A stretch of 64,000 nucleotides of DNA from Rhodovibrio sodomensis (GTDB taxonomy: Bacteria > Pseudomonadota > Alphaproteobacteria > Kiloniellales > Rhodovibrionaceae). The notes beneath the pieces were generated by a model. It was not told the DNA's origin. It did not search any database and worked only from the letters and a program-made list of their open reading frames with translations. The first letter of the stretch is position 1. Each line of letters opens with the position of its first letter. The stretch lies in NCBI RefSeq assembly GCF_016583645.1, contig NZ_NRRL01000001.1, positions 62,001 through 126,000 of the forward strand, given 5' to 3'. The translations under genes were made by a program, and so were the position numbers. Below are positions 1 through 9,981 of the stretch, piece by piece.

Positions 1-2
1 TC

Positions 3-572
3 CTGCGGACGGTCAAGACCAACAGCCAGCCGGTGCTTTTCCACGAGGGCGACAAGCTGGCCCCGGAGGTCACCGCGGAGGTCACGTCCGGCGAGTCGAA
101 CGCGCGTCTCATGGCGATCAACGATCACCCGACCTTCAAGATCCGCGTTGCCGAGGCGCTCAGCATCCGGGCGAGCGAATTCGAGGCGGCCCCGCACCTC
201 GAGGCCAAGATCTACGACGGCTTCCCGTCGCGCGATGACGAACGGCTGATGCGCGAGTTCCACGAGGCGGCGAGCTGGCCGCAGCGCAAGGACATCGTTG
301 CCCGGCTGCAGGATTCCCGGATGAAGCAGCTGGGCGTGCGCATCCTGATGAGCGAGGCCCCGCAGGTCTTCGACCCGGCCTACCGCGACAAGGTCAAGCG
401 CGGGATGCTCGAAAACCGACTGATGCCGCCAGCCGAGGCCGACCTGCCGTGGGAGACCTTCGCTTCGGCGCGGGCCGGGCTGGCCCAGGTCGACGACCCG
501 GAACTCCGGGCCCGCATCGAGACCTGGCTCGACGAGCAGGAAGCGGCGGCTCAGGCCGTTCTGGCCGCCTGA
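3..572 (+). CDS. sbcB: Exodeoxyribonuclease I, C-terminal part (5' end outside window)
   Basis: Open from the first base of the window (reading frame starts at base 3), so only the last 189 codons are present. The segment matches the ExoI C-terminal region: a 'TVKTNSQPVL' strand, then 'IYDGFPSRDDERLMREFH', then a helical 'RLQDSRMKQLGVRIL' stretch and a final 'LPWETFASA' motif. In ExoI enzymes this region wraps the DnaQ-like nuclease domain and helps hold single-stranded DNA for processive 3'-5' degradation. The catalytic DEDD residues lie upstream of the window. Family assignment is by remembered sequence pattern. Confidence 0.75.
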   Translation: MRTVKTNSQPVLFHEGDKLAPEVTAEVTSGESNARLMAINDHPTFKIRVAEALSIRASEFEAAPHLEAKIYDGFPSRDDERLMREFHEAASWPQRKDIVARLQDSRMKQLGVRILMSEAPQVFDPAYRDKVKRGMLENRLMPPAEADLPWETFASARAGLAQVDDPELRARIETWLDEQEAAAQAVLAA

Positions 573-677
573 GCCGTCTCAATCCCGGGCAGAAGACCGC
601 GCTGACACCGAAACCGGGCAGGGTGCTGAGAGGCCGGCGCGCCTTTCAGCCTCATCTTGCCCGCTGTCTGGGCAGGT

Positions 678-2081
678 CTAAGCGCTCGCGGCCTTCTTGC
701 CACCGCCCTTGGCACCACCGGACTTGCTGCCGCCCGCCTTGCCGGTCGACTTGCCGGCCGCTTTGGTGCCGCCGGACTTCGTTGCGGCGGCCTTCGCGCC
801 CTTGGTGCCGGATGCACCCTTGGTGGCTCCGGTCCCGCTCGCCTTCCCATCGGCGGACTTGGTCTTGGTCTCCGTGGCTGCGGATTTTCCCGCATTGGCG
901 GCGGTTTTCGTGCCGGTTGCCTTCGTGCCCGTGGCCTTCGTCCCCGTGGCCTTCTGGGCGGTTGTCTTGGTTCCGGAAGCCGCCGCGTTGTCTGCACTCG
1001 ACCCGCCGCTCTTCGCGGTCCCGCCTTTCGACGTCCCGCCCTTCGTCGCCGATCCACCCGCGGCCTTGCCGCCGGAAGCCTTGCCGCCTGTGCCCTTGCT
1101 GGCTGCCGCCTGGCCCTTCGACGCCTGCGCGCCGCCCCCGGACTTGGCCTCCGTGGTCGTGCCGCCGCCCGACTTGGCGCCCTGCGACTTGGCCCCCTGC
1201 GACTTGCTGCCGGCAGACTTGCTGGCCCCGGTCTTGGCCGTGGCGGCCTGGCCGCTCCCAGACTTCGCCGAACCCGACTTCGCAGAACCAGACTTCGTGC
1301 CGCCGGATTTCGCCTCGGAGGACTTGGCCGTGGTCGCGGCCTTGGCGCCGCCGGTCTTGGCTGAGGCCGACTGGCTGGACTTAGCGGTCGCCCCGGATCC
1401 GGCCTGCTTACCGCCCCCGCCGGCGGCCGCCGCCTGACCTGCGGCCGCCTGCTGTGCGAGCCGACGCGCCTGACTCTGTTTGCCGCCGCGGCTGGCCACC
1501 TCGGTTGTCTGGAAGCCGACGTCCTGCGCGATCCGCTTACGCAGACGCGAGTAGCTGGGCGCCACCATCGGATAGTCCTCCGGCAGATCCCACTTCTCAC
1601 GGTACTGCGCGGGGGTCATGCCGAACACCGCGTCGAGGTGCCGCCTCAGCATCTTGAGCTTTTTACCGTCCTCAAGACAGATGAGGTAGTCCTCCTGGAT
1701 CGACTCCTTGGGATCAACCGCCGGGTCATAGGGCGGGCGCTGCGGCCCCTTGGTGCCGGGCTGCAGCATCCAGCCGGTCTCCGGCGAGGCGGTGCGCGCG
1801 GTCATCGGCGGCCGGGCCGGCGCCGCAACTGCCGCTCCGGCTTGCGCGGCCGGCTGGCTGACCTCCTGTGTTTGGGTCGCGGCCGTGGCCGCATCGTCCA
1901 GTCGGCGCGCCTGCTGCTCGGTCTCGATCAGCGCATCGGTGGTGTCGCGGATCGCCTTGGGCAACTCCTTGAGGTCGATCTTGCCGTGCCTGAGCTGGTC
2001 CTGCACGAGCTCCAGGACGCGCTCGGTCAGCCAATGCGCGGGGCTCTGGCCACTGCTCTTGTTCGCCTTCGTATTCGCCAT
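678..2081 (-). CDS. MucR/Ros-family regulator with very long low-complexity C-terminal tail
   Basis: This is a 467-residue protein. Residues about 15-65 resemble the helical MucR N-terminus, and residues about 125-190 carry the MucR hallmark, including 'DYLICLEDGKKLKMLRRHL' and 'PEDYPMVAPSYSRLRKRIA', the unusual zinc-finger fold that binds AT-rich DNA. Ordinary MucR proteins are about 130-190 residues. Here about 265 further residues of almost only K, S, G, T and A follow, like a histone-H1-style basic tail. Such a tail could add nonspecific DNA compaction to the sequence-directed MucR head; that is inference. The start has an AGGAG-like site in front. It is divergent from the UDG-like gene, with 322 bp between them. 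Confidence 0.85.
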   Translation of the reverse strand: MANTKANKSSGQSPAHWLTERVLELVQDQLRHGKIDLKELPKAIRDTTDALIETEQQARRLDDAATAATQTQEVSQPAAQAGAAVAAPARPPMTARTASPETGWMLQPGTKGPQRPPYDPAVDPKESIQEDYLICLEDGKKLKMLRRHLDAVFGMTPAQYREKWDLPEDYPMVAPSYSRLRKRIAQDVGFQTTEVASRGGKQSQARRLAQQAAAGQAAAAGGGGKQAGSGATAKSSQSASAKTGGAKAATTAKSSEAKSGGTKSGSAKSGSAKSGSGQAATAKTGASKSAGSKSQGAKSQGAKSGGGTTTEAKSGGGAQASKGQAAASKGTGGKASGGKAAGGSATKGGTSKGGTAKSGGSSADNAAASGTKTTAQKATGTKATGTKATGTKTAANAGKSAATETKTKSADGKASGTGATKGASGTKGAKAAATKSGGTKAAGKSTGKAGGSKSGGAKGGGKKAASA

Positions 2082-2403
2082 TTCCTGCCTTGCTCCTCAC
2101 GCGTCTCTGATCGCTGCATTACCCTTGCGGCCGCGCACGGCAACGCTCGGGACGGCGCCGTGGACGCGGTCGTTCAACGGACGTCGCCTGGATAATCGGA
2201 CAAAACGGCCCGTTCGGCAAGCGGGACACAGTCATAATACACCTTTGTGAAATGATTTGCCTCTTGGATAGTGTATTTCCGATCGAAGCTACCTATTTGT
2301 GGGCGCGAGAACCGGCAGGGCGCTGCACAATCGACGCGCCAGGACCGGTTTACGAACCCATTTTCAAACCAGCACCCACCCTCGAAAACGGCGAGCCCAG
2401 ACC
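2082..2403. other. Divergent intergenic region between mucR-like and UDG-like genes
   Basis: A 322 bp gap with a locally AT-rich centre at about 2230-2285, the kind of patch MucR proteins bind. On the minus strand a TATTAT hexamer (plus positions 2234-2239) could be a -10 for the regulator. On the plus strand TTGTGA (about 2245) and TAGTGT (about 2269) are 18 nt apart and could be a sigma-70 promoter. Both are weak guesses. A CCCATTTTC box (2357-2365) precedes the UDG-like gene. Confidence 0.35.
2356..2365 (+). promoter_or_regulatory. ACCCAYTTYC box, copy upstream of UDG-like gene
   Basis: ACCCATTTTC lies 38 nt before the start codon at 2404. It is one of about sixteen clear matches to a recurring box (consensus A-CCC(C)A-Y-TTYC) found in this window, always on the coding strand of the following gene and often just after a hairpin of the preceding gene. 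Promoter element, regulator site or 5'-UTR signal are all possible. Confidence 0.45.
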
Positions 2404-3036
2404 ATGACGATGACCCTTCCCGGTATGACCCCGACCGATTTTCCGCCGGGTGCGATCGGTGGCCCGGTCGAGGCGCAACTGCCGGACGGGGCCTTCTCGG
2501 GCCTGGCGCTGATCGCCGAGGCACCGGGACGCGATGAGGTGATCGGCGGCCGTCCGCTGGTCGGCGACGCGGGCCGGCGGTTCGACCGTGCGCTCGAGGC
2601 GGCCGGCGTGGATCGCGGCACCTGCCTGGTCGCCAACCCGTTCCGCTACCGCCCGGAGAAGAACCGCATCGGCTGCTTCTTCGCGACCCGCCGCCGGGCT
2701 GCAAATGATGGCCTCGACATCAACACCGACTTCTGGCCGGCGCCCGCGGGCTACGTCATCCATCCGCACGATGCGGACGTCCGGCACCTCTGGGACCTGC
2801 TCCGCCAATACAAGCCCGCCGCGATCGTCGCGCTCGGTAATACCGCGCTCTGGGCCCTCACCGGCCGGGCGGGCGGCGTCACCAAGCTGGCCGGCGCGTG
2901 GCAACCGACAGAGGTCTGCCAGGGGCAGGTCATGGTTACCTACCACCCCTCCTTCATCGGCCGGAAACACGACCCGGCGCTCGAGGCGGCCTGGACGGAC
3001 CACATCCGCCAGGCCTGGCACCTCGCCCGCGGCTGA
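2404..3036 (+). CDS. Uracil-DNA glycosylase family protein
   Basis: A 210-residue protein. It shows the family-4/phage-type UDG layout: 'LIAEAPGRDEVIGGRPLVGDAG' (water-activating and Fe-S/uracil pocket region) near residues 37-58, 'NPFRYRP' in the middle, and 'VTYHPSFIGR' near the C-terminus, equivalent to the HPS/HPA motif. These enzymes remove uracil from DNA. The four cysteines of the typical family-4 iron-sulfur cluster are not evident, so this may belong to a divergent branch or to the related domain fused to phage DNA polymerases. The start at 2404 was chosen because the upstream extension is unconserved-looking Arg-rich sequence. It lies just upstream of clpS. Confidence 0.75.
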   Translation: MTMTLPGMTPTDFPPGAIGGPVEAQLPDGAFSGLALIAEAPGRDEVIGGRPLVGDAGRRFDRALEAAGVDRGTCLVANPFRYRPEKNRIGCFFATRRRAANDGLDINTDFWPAPAGYVIHPHDADVRHLWDLLRQYKPAAIVALGNTALWALTGRAGGVTKLAGAWQPTEVCQGQVMVTYHPSFIGRKHDPALEAAWTDHIRQAWHLARG

Positions 3037-3056
3037 ATTTCACAGAGGATCCAGCA

Positions 3057-3365
3057 ATGACCCAGGACGTCCAGACCCCGGTCCGCCGGCCGATCGAGAA
3101 GACCCGGCCCAAGCGGCCCCAGCGCTACGTGGTCGTCATGCTGAACGACGACTTCACGCCCGCCGAGTTCGTCATCGATCTGCTGCAGCGCGTCTTCCAG
3201 AAGGATCGCGAGGAAGCGATCGCGACAACCTTCTCCATTCACAACAGCGGCCGCGCGCCGGTCGGTCTCTACCCGCACGAGATCGCTGAGACCAAGACCG
3301 CGCAGGTCCATCGCGCCGCCCAGCAGAACGGCTACCCGCTTCGCTGCGAAATCTCCCCCGAGTAG
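3057..3365 (+). CDS. clpS: ATP-dependent Clp protease adaptor ClpS
   Basis: A 102-residue protein with the ClpS core: 'VVMLNDDFTPAEFVIDLLQRVF', 'HNSGRAPVGLYPHEIAETK' and 'NGYPLRCEI'. ClpS delivers N-degron substrates to ClpA. The Asn-Asp-Asp of the N-end-rule pocket and the His of the HN(K/S)G loop are present. Note that the usual 'G..C..G.YT' segment reads 'GRAPVGLYP' here. The ATG at 3057 has 'AGAGGA' about 7 nt upstream. clpA follows after 38 nt, the normal order in proteobacteria, so ClpS and ClpA are probably co-transcribed. Confidence 0.95.
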   Translation: MTQDVQTPVRRPIEKTRPKRPQRYVVVMLNDDFTPAEFVIDLLQRVFQKDREEAIATTFSIHNSGRAPVGLYPHEIAETKTAQVHRAAQQNGYPLRCEISPE

Positions 3366-3403
3366 CGGCCCGGGCAACGGATTTTCAACGAACCATCCAT
3401 AGG

Positions 3404-5707
<2,304 letters not shown>

Positions 5708-5740
5708 GCCGCCACACCCTCGCCGCCAAAACCAAGTGAG

Positions 5741-5780
5741 CAACGACGCCCGGGAGCCCGCGCTCCCGGGCGTATCGTTG
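5741..5780. terminator. Bidirectional terminator hairpin after clpA
   Basis: CAACGA plus CGCCCGGGAGC pairs with GCTCCCGGGCG plus TCGTTG across a three-base loop, interrupted only by a TA bulge. It separates clpA from the convergent gene ending at 5815. Confidence 0.8.
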
Positions 5781-5814
5781 TGCGGGAGCGCTCCAAACAC
5801 CCCGAGGCGCCCGG

Positions 5815-6846
5815 TCACGCCGCGGTTTCGAGCAACCTGCGGCGTGCCGCCTGTGCCGCCTCCGCACCCCGATCCATGGCATTCTGGGCCGTCTTCGGAT
5901 CGATCCAGAACCACTCGCTACCGCCGGCGGCGCGCTTTTCGCCCGGTAGCTGTTCCAGCGCAATCGTCTCGGCGAACGGCGCGATCGGAGCGTCGCGCGT
6001 GCCCAGCAATCGCAGTGGAAAAGGATTCCCAGTCTGCAGGTCGCTCAGACGCTGGTTCGGATCCGAGCCGGTTGTGTATCCGATCTTGATCCACCCTGGC
6101 AGGCCGTCCGCATAGGCGGCGTAGAGCTGGCCATCGTGCTTGCCGTCGCGCACGACCGTATAGGAAACGTCCGCCTCATCCAGAAACCGCATCAGCTTGC
6201 CGGCGATGTCCCGACCGCGGTCACGTTCCGAGCCCTGCCGCGCGAGCCGGCGTTCACGCGCAGCCCACCGATCGTCAAGGTGCCAGGGGCCGAGATCCTC
6301 GCCCTCGACCACCGCATTGAAGTACCGCGCGACTTTCGGGTTTGCCATGCTGAACTCGGTGCGCAACGTGCTCAAGCTCCGGTGGGCGCTCGCCAGCATC
6401 CGGGTATTGATGTTGACGCCGTCGAGCGCGAAGCGCGTCCAGGCTCTGCGCAGCGGGTAGGCCATGAGGTGGGTGATCGCGGGCTGCGCGCCTCTCGAGC
6501 CCTCATCCTTCTCCTCGAATAGCCAGGACATTCCGTCCGGATCGAGCTCGGCCCACCAGAGATCGCCTTCGCTATAGGTGACCACTCGGCCACCCATGGT
6601 CTCGTGGAAACGGATCACCGCATTGCGGTAAGTGGTCACCGTCTTACGGTCGGGAGATTGGCCGCCATGCAGACCGGTAAGGATCCGGGTGATCTCGTCG
6701 CGAAGCGCCTCGTCCTCTCCGTCGAGGTAGCGCTGGTAGGCATCCGGGGGCCGGTGCTTGAACACGACCCTGTTGGCCAGCGCGTGGCCGAAGCACGCGT
6801 TGCCAGAGCCCATGAGCACGCGGAACACCGGCGTCTCAAGCGCCAT
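5815..6846 (-). CDS. T5orf172 (GIY-YIG-like) domain protein with unknown N-terminal region
   Basis: A 343-residue protein. The C-terminal third carries a T5orf172/MUG113-type domain: 'LPGWIKIGYTTGSDPNQRL..LQTGNPFPLRLL' (about residues 250-285) followed by 'EWFWIDP'. This fold belongs to the GIY-YIG nuclease superfamily. The usual Gly-Ile/Val-Tyr strand could correspond to 'DGQLYAAYADGLPGWIKIGYT'. The first 240 residues match nothing I recognise. A second protein with the same domain is at 29911-30579. Cellular role unknown; related proteins are found in phages and defence islands. Confidence 0.7.
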   Translation of the reverse strand: MALETPVFRVLMGSGNACFGHALANRVVFKHRPPDAYQRYLDGEDEALRDEITRILTGLHGGQSPDRKTVTTYRNAVIRFHETMGGRVVTYSEGDLWWAELDPDGMSWLFEEKDEGSRGAQPAITHLMAYPLRRAWTRFALDGVNINTRMLASAHRSLSTLRTEFSMANPKVARYFNAVVEGEDLGPWHLDDRWAARERRLARQGSERDRGRDIAGKLMRFLDEADVSYTVVRDGKHDGQLYAAYADGLPGWIKIGYTTGSDPNQRLSDLQTGNPFPLRLLGTRDAPIAPFAETIALEQLPGEKRAAGGSEWFWIDPKTAQNAMDRGAEAAQAARRRLLETAA

Positions 6847-6995
6847 GAATCGCCCCTCGCTACGATCGTCTGCCTACTTTCTGCCCGCGTCGCGCCGTGG
6901 CACGGCCCGTCCCCAGCGGGCAACCCCGGGGCGATCGATCATGTCGCCAGGACCAAAACCGAATCAACAACCCCAGATCCGGATCAGACCCTTCC

Positions 6996-7029
6996 TCCAA
7001 GCGGCGTTTCTCGATGAACGCCGCTTGGA
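6996..7029. repeat. Perfect inverted repeat upstream of leader 1
   Basis: Arms of 13 bp (TCCAAGCGGCGTT and its complement) flank an 8-base loop. A comparable strong hairpin precedes most of the leaders in this window. It may be a terminator for read-through transcription or the 5' domain of the leader RNA. Confidence 0.6.
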
Positions 7030-7059
7030 CGAACGGTCCTCGCAAGAGACGCGTTCAAG

Positions 7060-7220
7060 GCGCGCGGGCGCCCGCCGGCGCCGCCCCGCGGGATCGCGGG
7101 GTACGGCAAAGCCCGCACCCGGAGTGACGTCCCGAGAGAGTCATCCGTCCCAGAACCCGGACGGCCGGCCCTGTCGGGGTAATGGCGCCGCCCTGACGTA
7201 TCCCGCACCTGCGGGAGCCC
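7060..7220 (+). promoter_or_regulatory. Structured leader RNA 1 (subclass A) upstream of the gene at 7250
   Basis: By-eye fold: P1 GCGGGC (7064-7069) with GCCCGC (7111-7116); P2 GCCG (7074-7077) with CGGC (7104-7107); P3 hairpin CCCCGC (7084-7089) with GCGGGG (7096-7101); long-range strand CGGCGCC (7076-7082) with GGCGCCG (7184-7190). The conserved 'ACGGCAAAGCCC' segment follows P3. A distal hairpin CCCGC/GCGGG lies at 7202-7215. The last pairing ends 59 nt before the ATG. It is one of twelve leaders with the same architecture. Confidence 0.75.
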
Positions 7221-7249
7221 GCCGTCCGATGTGATGGGAGTTTAGCTGG

Positions 7250-8611
7250 ATGAACATCCAGATCGATCTGCCGCGCCTGAAGGAGATGGCACGGACGCTT
7301 CAGCACGCCGTTGCGGAGACGCCAAAGCAGCGGTTCCGCTACACGCAAGCCCTGGACGCGCTCGCCCGAGCGCTTGGCTGGGCGGACTACAACACGGCCG
7401 AGGCCAAGCTTCAGGAAGCCGCCTCGGGCCCGATCGAGACGACGGCGAGCGCAGGCAGCGCGCCCGCCGGCAAGGTCTACCTGCTCAAGGCCACGCACGA
7501 CTACACCACCGACACGGTCGTCTGCACCACCTACGACGCCGTCCTGACCCAGATCCAGCAGCTCTTGTTCGAACTGGATACGGCGACGTCCGAGCAGGAG
7601 GTGGCCGAGCAGCTCACAGAAGATGGCAGCCTGGAGATCGACGACACCACGATCGAGCTCGAACAGGTCCAGGTGGTCGGCGCCAGCGCTCCAGACCTCT
7701 CGGTCTCAGCCGAGCGCATGGTCGCGCGCATGGAGAGCCTGCTTCGCACAGAAGGTCTCGATGAGCGACTTTCTCCCTACGATGCCGAGCTTACGGTCAA
7801 CGCGTACGCACAGCTTGCCCGCGACGTCGTTGCCCGGCACCCTGACCGCGCTGAACTGCTGCAGTGGCTGATCGACCACCGCTCGCCCGCGCCCTGGAAG
7901 CTCGTGGAGCACCGCACCCACGAGGATCAGCCGGAAAGCCTGCAGATCCGAGACGCCGAGAACGGCCTCATCGAAGACCTCGGCACCCAACCGTCCAATG
8001 AGGCCCTGGCGCACGCCGCCAGCCTGATCGAGGCGGTTCGCGGTCTGCGCGACCAGCGCGCCAGCGATCTGCCCGCCGGCACCACCGAGGTGATCAACGC
8101 CTTCCGCAAAGCGGGCGGTACGGCCGAAACCCTGTTTCGGGTGCTGAACTCGAATCATGACGTCGATGCCGCGAACGATGCATCGACCGAGCTCGAGATC
8201 GACGGAATCGACTGTGCGTTCGCGTGCCTGGTCGAGCAGATGGGGGTGATCGCTTCGATCGACTTCCTGCTCAAGACGCTGGCGACCCTCGACCACCGAT
8301 CGCTCGATCGGGTCCAGCTGGCCCAGCCCGCGATCGACCTCATGATCCGGCAAGCCGTCGCCCAGCTTGGTGACGAGGACCGGCTGACCGAGGCTCTCGA
8401 CGATCTCGTTTACGACCAGGTCAGCGAGATGGCCGCGAACGCGGCCAATTCGGTCGAGGATGACGCTGCTGCCGACGAGGCCGTCGAGCGGACCTGGCAG
8501 CTCGCCTCCTCGGTCAACAACCAGGGCCCGTCCGGCCAGCTCGCCTTCCTGGTCGAGCACTGGGGGCTGAACGAGGTTCAGCGCGCCCTCTCCGAGGCCA
8601 CCGGCGCCTAA
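7250..8611 (+). CDS. Leader-associated paralog 1: Glyoxalase_8-like N-terminal helical domain, unknown C-terminus
   Basis: A 453-residue protein. Residues 1-55 are the shared helical head, with 'LPRLKEMARTLQHAV' followed by 'YTQALDALARALGWADY', like the N-terminal helices of 'glyoxalase superfamily' proteins. Residues about 75-145 form a domain beginning 'KVYLLKATHDYTTDTVVC', and the remaining 300 residues are mostly helical and acidic. Nothing catalytic is recognisable. The start at 7250 has GGGAG at a proper distance. It has a subclass A leader, and its head is of the matching type ('ETP...YTQALD'). Confidence 0.75.
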   Translation: MNIQIDLPRLKEMARTLQHAVAETPKQRFRYTQALDALARALGWADYNTAEAKLQEAASGPIETTASAGSAPAGKVYLLKATHDYTTDTVVCTTYDAVLTQIQQLLFELDTATSEQEVAEQLTEDGSLEIDDTTIELEQVQVVGASAPDLSVSAERMVARMESLLRTEGLDERLSPYDAELTVNAYAQLARDVVARHPDRAELLQWLIDHRSPAPWKLVEHRTHEDQPESLQIRDAENGLIEDLGTQPSNEALAHAASLIEAVRGLRDQRASDLPAGTTEVINAFRKAGGTAETLFRVLNSNHDVDAANDASTELEIDGIDCAFACLVEQMGVIASIDFLLKTLATLDHRSLDRVQLAQPAIDLMIRQAVAQLGDEDRLTEALDDLVYDQVSEMAANAANSVEDDAAADEAVERTWQLASSVNNQGPSGQLAFLVEHWGLNEVQRALSEATGA

Positions 8612-8627
8612 GGCGCCCTTCGCACGA

Positions 8628-8658
8628 AACGCCCCGGCCGGCCGGCCGGGGCGTTTTT
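8628..8658 (+). terminator. Rho-independent terminator
   Basis: The stem ACGCCCCGGCC/GGCCGGGGCGT is followed by TTTTT, directly downstream of the gene ending at 8611. Confidence 0.9.
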
Positions 8659-8672
8659 GCTTGGCTCAGGGA

Positions 8673-9374
8673 TCAGGCCTGCGCGGCGTCCCCAGCGCGC
8701 GCTGTGGCGGTTGTGAATTCCCGCGCCGGCGGGCGCACCTCCACGATCCGCGTACTCCCCTCGACCGCCAGCATGCGGAAGCATGCCCAGGCCTTGAGTA
8801 CGCCGCCCGCGGCCAGCTTCTCGCCGAGCACCCGTGAGCCTGCGATGTAACGCTCCCGGTGATCCCGCCATTCCGCCGATCCGGGACGCACGCCCAGAGA
8901 GCGGAGCTTGCCTTTCGGGGCGTCGTTGCTGTCCCAGGTGACCACGTCGCTGGCCTCGACCCAGACCTCGCGCCCGCCCGAGCCGTGCATCATCAGGTCC
9001 GGCTCAGCCGGCGCGTCTGGACCCGCGACCCCGCTGGTCGTTGGATGAGCGCAGATCACCGTGAGATCGGGATCGGCCGTTCCGAACCAGCGCGCGGCGT
9101 CCTCGAGACGGACGAGCGTGGCGGTCATGTTGACCACCTCCGTCGGGTTCTGGTCGCGCACGCGCGCGTTCAGAAGTGCTGGGCGGGAGTCACCGCGCAG
9201 ATCCACGCGACCGTGCTTAAGCGCCAGCCCGAGCGCATCGGCCTCGCTCTCCAGAAGCCGCGTATAGAGCGCTCTCAAGCGCGCCTCCAGAAAACGCCGT
9301 GCCTCGCCCAGCTGGTCGGCGAGCACGCAGGGCGCGACCGGCTCGGCAACCGCCTCGATCAGATGACGGGCCAT
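8673..9374 (-). CDS. Unknown protein, possible PD-(D/E)XK-like core
   Basis: A 233-residue protein. The ATG at 9374 overlaps the stop of the upstream gene by one base (TGATG), so it is probably translationally coupled. The central region reads 'EPDLMMHGSGGREVWVEASDVV' and then 'PKGKLRSLGV', an order of Asp, Glu-x-Val-x-Val-Glu and downstream Lys that recalls restriction-type nuclease cores. I cannot confirm the fold. The N-terminal half is helical ('ARRFLEARLRALYTRLLESEADAL'). Confidence 0.55.
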   Translation of the reverse strand: MARHLIEAVAEPVAPCVLADQLGEARRFLEARLRALYTRLLESEADALGLALKHGRVDLRGDSRPALLNARVRDQNPTEVVNMTATLVRLEDAARWFGTADPDLTVICAHPTTSGVAGPDAPAEPDLMMHGSGGREVWVEASDVVTWDSNDAPKGKLRSLGVRPGSAEWRDHRERYIAGSRVLGEKLAAGGVLKAWACFRMLAVEGSTRIVEVRPPAREFTTATARAGDAAQA

Positions 9375-9646
9375 CAGACGGCGCCATCCGCGTCCGACTT
9401 GACGACCTGTCGGCGCGCGCCCGCAAGTACCGTGTACCGTGCACACATCTCGCGGAAGCGGCGGGCGGCGTTCCGCCCGCCCGGGGTGTCAAGCAACCGC
9501 GCCTGGACGTCCATCATCCTAAGCGGGCTGCGGCAAGCGCAGACCACCACCCACGCCTGGGTCGTCTCGCGGCTGCGATACGCCCCGTCGCTTAAAAGCC
9601 TGTCGCCTTCGCGAAAACGCGTCGCCAGCAAATCAGCCGATACCAT
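9374..9646 (-). CDS. Small unknown protein, coupled to the gene at 8673-9374
   Basis: A 90-residue protein containing 'QAWVVVCACRSPLRMMDVQARLL', a hydrophobic strand plus helix. The first gene of a two-gene minus-strand pair joined by a TGATG stop-start overlap, so the two products probably act together. No family recognised. Confidence 0.55.
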   Translation of the reverse strand: MVSADLLATRFREGDRLLSDGAYRSRETTQAWVVVCACRSPLRMMDVQARLLDTPGGRNAARRFREMCARYTVLAGARRQVVKSDADGAV

Positions 9647-9768
9647 CTCACGCTCACCCGTTCTGGAGATCCGACATCGTCAGTTTGGCCCGTCAGCCGC
9701 GGATGTTGAGCTTGGACCGCATTTCTCTGGCGTGATCGGACAGAAACCTAGCCCTCGCCGCGCGACAC

Positions 9769-9900
9769 CTAGTGGACTTCCCCGGCCTTCGGCACATCGT
9801 CGGAAGCCAGCTTACCGAAGTTGTCCGGAGGGCCCGCATAGAGAAAGCTGTAGGTGAACACTCCAATAACGCCCAGGGCGAACAGGCCGGCACCAACCAT
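9769..9900 (-). CDS. Small membrane protein (43 residues)
   Basis: Reads 'MVGAGLFALGVIGVFTYSFL' and then a polar tail 'GKLASDDVPKAGEVH'. It has one hydrophobic segment with small and aromatic residues, typical of single-pass small membrane proteins. Third-codon positions are GC-rich like its neighbours. It lies downstream of the symporter gene but beyond that gene's terminator hairpin, so it would need its own promoter. The ribosome site is weak (TTAGG). Confidence 0.4.
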   Translation of the reverse strand: MVGAGLFALGVIGVFTYSFLYAGPPDNFGKLASDDVPKAGEVH

Positions 9901-9919
9901 AGCGCCTAACCATGGAAAT

Positions 9920-9952
9920 GGCCCCGGCGGCACCGTCGGTGCGGCCGGGGCC
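9920..9952 (-). terminator. Terminator hairpin downstream of the symporter gene
   Basis: A long GC stem (GGCCCCGGC-GCACC with GGTGC-GCCGGGGCC) around a GTC loop, between the symporter stop and the 43-residue gene. No clear T-run on the minus strand. Confidence 0.65.
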
Positions 9953-9981
9953 TGTCATGGCGAGATTTTTGCCCGGCACGG

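Noticed and set aside
678-1400. Plus-strand frames over the low-complexity tail of the MucR-like gene
   Set aside because: They are Pro/Arg/Leu-rich translations of the repetitive Lys/Ser/Gly codons on the other strand.
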